From assembly GCA_902493755.1 (NCBI GenBank), contig CABURF010000056.1:1-7052 (forward strand): a DNA stretch of 7,052 nt, in the 5' to 3' direction. Positions 5,152 to 7,052 of this stretch are shown here, piece after piece (the first letter of the stretch is position 1; each line of letters begins with the position of its first letter). The notes under the pieces are model-generated. The model did no database searches. It saw only the letters and a list, made by a program, of their open reading frames with translations, and was not told the DNA's origin. A program made the translations under genes and the position numbers. Origin of the DNA: an uncultured Coriobacteriia bacterium (GTDB lineage Bacteria > Actinomycetota > Coriobacteriia > Coriobacteriales > QAMH01).

Positions 5152-7052
5152 TTACAAATCTTGCAGTGCCACCGGCGCAAGACGGCCATCATGCACTGCG
5201 CTGATAGCCTGGACGAAGGCGTTGGCACCGGCGAGCGTCGTCACATAGCAAATGCCATGGCGCACGGCCGCGCTGCGCAGATGGTAGCTGTCGCCACGCG
5301 TCTCCTGACCGAAGGGAATGTTGACGAGCAGGTTTATCTCTCCGTTGGCAATCATGTCGCCAATGTTGGGACGTGCCTCCTGCATCTTGCGCGTGACCTC
5401 GACCTTGAGCCCATTGGCACGCAGCAGACGTCCCGTCCCCCCTGTTGACACGATGGAGAATCCCAAATCCTGAAGTGCATGGGCGATGGGAACGATATTG
5501 CGCTTTTCGCGGTCGCACACCGAAATGAAGACCTTGCCCGCATTGGGCAACGAATAGTCGATGGCAAGTTGCGTCTTGGCATACGCGCTCGGAAAGTCCG
5601 CGGCAATGCCCATGACCTCGCCCGTCGACTTCATCTCGGGCCCAAGCATGGTTTCGGCGCCGGGAAAGCGCCCAAAGGGCATGACAGCCTCCTTGCAGGC
5701 GTAATACCCCATCTCATCACCGATTGCAGGTAGGTCGAAATCCGCAAGCTTCTCCCCGGCCATAATGCGTGCGGCATATTGCGCGAGCGGAACGCCACGC
5801 GCCTTGCTCGTAAAGGGGACGGTACGACTTGCGCGAGGGTTAACCTCGATGACATGCACCCTGCCATCTTTCACCGCAAACTGGACGTTGACGAGACCCC
5901 GCGTCTGGACGGCAAGCGCAAGCTTGCGCGTGTAGTCGACGATGGTGTCGAGCACGGCATCGGAAAACGAGAAGGGCGGCGTACAGCAGGCCGAGTCACC
6001 CGAATGTATGCCCGCCTCCTCGATATGCTCGAGAATCGCACCGATGAAGACATCTTCTCCATCGCAGAGAGCATCGACATCGCATTCGGTCGCAGACTCG
6101 AGAAACGCATCAAGATAGACGGGGTGGTCAGGTGTGACACGTGCAGCCTGGGCCATATAGCGCTCGAGGTAATGCTCGTCGTAGGCGATGACCATGCCAC
6201 GTCCGCCAAGTACGTAGCTTGGACGCACGAGCAGCGGATAGCCGATACGTTCGGCAACGACAAGCGCCTCGTCAAGCGATTCGGCAACACCGGCAACCGG
6301 ATAGGGAATACCGAGCTCATCGAGCAATGCGGAGAAGCGATCGCGGTCCTCGGCAAGGTCGATTGCCGTCGGCTGCGTGCCCATGATGCGCACTCCTTCG
6401 TCAGCGAGCATCTGGGCAAGCTTGAGCGGCGTTTGCCCGCCGAGCGTCACGATGACGCCGTCGGGTTTTTCCGCATCCACGATGTCCATGACATCCTCGT
6501 AGGTAATCGGCTCGAAATAGAGACGGTCGGAGGTGTCGTAATCGGTCGATACCGTCTCCGGGTTGCAGTTCACCATGATGGTCTCGTAACCCATCGCGGA
6601 AAGGGCGTAGCTCGCCTGCACGCAGCAGTAATCGAACTCGATGCCCTGCCCGATGCGATTGGGGCCAGCACCGATAATCATGGCCTTGGGCTTGTTACAA
6701 GGACGTACCTCGCTTTCATCCCCGTAGGTCTTGTAGTAGTAATTCGTCTGGGAGGCGAACTCCCCCGCGCAGGTGTCGACTGTCTTGAAGACGCCTATGA
6801 CACCGAGCTCCTTGCGACGCGCACGCACCTGCCCCTCGTTCGAACCCGTGAGCTGCGCGATCTGCACATCGGAAAGCCCGTAACGTTTGCCAAGACGCAT
6901 GAGGCGACTGTCAACGTTCGCAATATCACGGCCCTTGAACATGGTCTCGACCTCGACCATGTCAGCAAGTCGGTCGATGAACCACGGGTCAATCAGGCTA
7001 AGGGAGGCAAGCTCCTCCTTGTCCATTCCCCGACGTAAGGCCTCTGCCATGT
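5152..7052 (-). CDS. carB: Carbamoyl-phosphate synthase large subunit, C-terminal 632 residues (5' end outside the window)
   Basis: CarB makes carbamoyl phosphate from bicarbonate, ammonia delivered by CarA, and two ATP, feeding pyrimidine and arginine synthesis. The full protein is usually ~1,060-1,100 residues, so over half is visible; the real start lies upstream, and residue numbers here count from the Met at 7050. Residues 1-85 are the oligomerisation domain (SLIDPWFIDRLADMVEVE). The second synthetase half begins with IIGAGPNRIGQGIEFDYCCV (125-144), then NPETVSTDYD (163-172) and LGGQTP (203-208). Its ATP-grasp domain has LVRPSYVLGGRGM (274-286), GIHSGDSACCTPP (347-359) and IEVNPRASRTVPF (401-413). 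The MGS-like allosteric domain (about 505-632) has STGGTG (535-540) and NIPFG (577-581). In E. coli this domain binds UMP and IMP; the same role here is inference. The frame is clean and ends at TAA 5154-5152. The next gene, pyrK, is 243 bases away. Confidence 0.97.
   Translation of the reverse strand, partial: MAEALRRGMDKEELASLSLIDPWFIDRLADMVEVETMFKGRDIANVDSRLMRLGKRYGLSDVQIAQLTGSNEGQVRARRKELGVIGVFKTVDTCAGEFASQTNYYYKTYGDESEVRPCNKPKAMIIGAGPNRIGQGIEFDYCCVQASYALSAMGYETIMVNCNPETVSTDYDTSDRLYFEPITYEDVMDIVDAEKPDGVIVTLGGQTPLKLAQMLADEGVRIMGTQPTAIDLAEDRDRFSALLDELGIPYPVAGVAESLDEALVVAERIGYPLLVRPSYVLGGRGMVIAYDEHYLERYMAQAARVTPDHPVYLDAFLESATECDVDALCDGEDVFIGAILEHIEEAGIHSGDSACCTPPFSFSDAVLDTIVDYTRKLALAVQTRGLVNVQFAVKDGRVHVIEVNPRASRTVPFTSKARGVPLAQYAARIMAGEKLADFDLPAIGDEMGYYACKEAVMPFGRFPGAETMLGPEMKSTGEVMGIAADFPSAYAKTQLAIDYSLPNAGKVFISVCDREKRNIVPIAHALQDLGFSIVSTGGTGRLLRANGLKVEVTRKMQEARPNIGDMIANGEINLLVNIPFGQETRGDSYHLRSAAVRHGICYVTTLAGANAFVQAISAVHDGRLAPVALQDL

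Noticed and set aside
4941..5204. Plus-strand open frame of 87 codons running through the inverted repeat
   Set aside because: It has no clear ribosome binding site or family features, runs through the palindrome and ends inside carB on the other strand.
5779..7038. Long open frame of 419 codons on the plus strand opposite carB
   Set aside because: It mirrors the carB codons, shows no recognisable motif, and open antisense frames of this size are common in GC-rich genes with strong codon bias.
1..7052. Defence system, prophage, CRISPR array, tRNA or rRNA
   Set aside because: Every kilobase is explained by housekeeping genes. No integrase, transposase, regularly spaced repeats or RNA gene signature was seen on either strand.

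Overview
The window is one compact block of genes, all on the minus strand, so it reads from base 7052 down to base 1. In transcription order it holds carB (3' part only), pyrK, pyrD, pyrF, gmk, rpoZ, thiI and a PhoH-family ATPase gene (5' part only). Base composition is GC-rich. The gene set combines a class 1B dihydroorotate dehydrogenase (PyrD plus PyrK), a group I OMP decarboxylase, a ThiI without a rhodanese domain, and gmk-rpoZ inserted behind the pyr genes. I read this as a Gram-positive anaerobe or gut-type actinobacterium of the class Coriobacteriia. That assignment is an inference from gene content and style, not a proof.

Region by region: bases 5152-7052 encode the C-terminal ~60% of the carbamoyl-phosphate synthase large subunit, including its allosteric MGS-like domain. 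Bases 4909-5151 are the only sizeable non-coding gap. They contain a perfect 33-bp inverted repeat (5053-5126) with an 8-base loop, and a G-run pattern that overlaps one arm. Bases 3191-4908 carry pyrK-pyrD-pyrF, joined by a 1-base overlap and a 5-base gap. Bases 1615-2448 carry gmk and rpoZ, separated by 42 bases in which an extended -10 promoter may lie. Bases 1-1605 carry thiI and the start of phoH, joined by a 1-base TGATG overlap.

Functionally, carB, pyrK, pyrD and pyrF supply steps of de novo UMP synthesis: carbamoyl phosphate, orotate, and decarboxylation of OMP. Gmk turns GMP into GDP, so pyrimidine synthesis and purine activation sit in one transcriptional unit. RpoZ (RNA polymerase omega) follows gmk, a pairing known from other bacteria. 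ThiI (tRNA 4-thiouridine) and PhoH (an ATPase often linked to RNA metabolism) extend the unit towards RNA functions.

I see no new defence system, phage, CRISPR array or RNA gene. The observations most worth a second look are a clean 7-residue gap in Gmk that removes arginines normally used to bind and transfer phosphate, the long perfect inverted repeat between carB and pyrK, and substitutions in the FAD-binding motif of PyrK.
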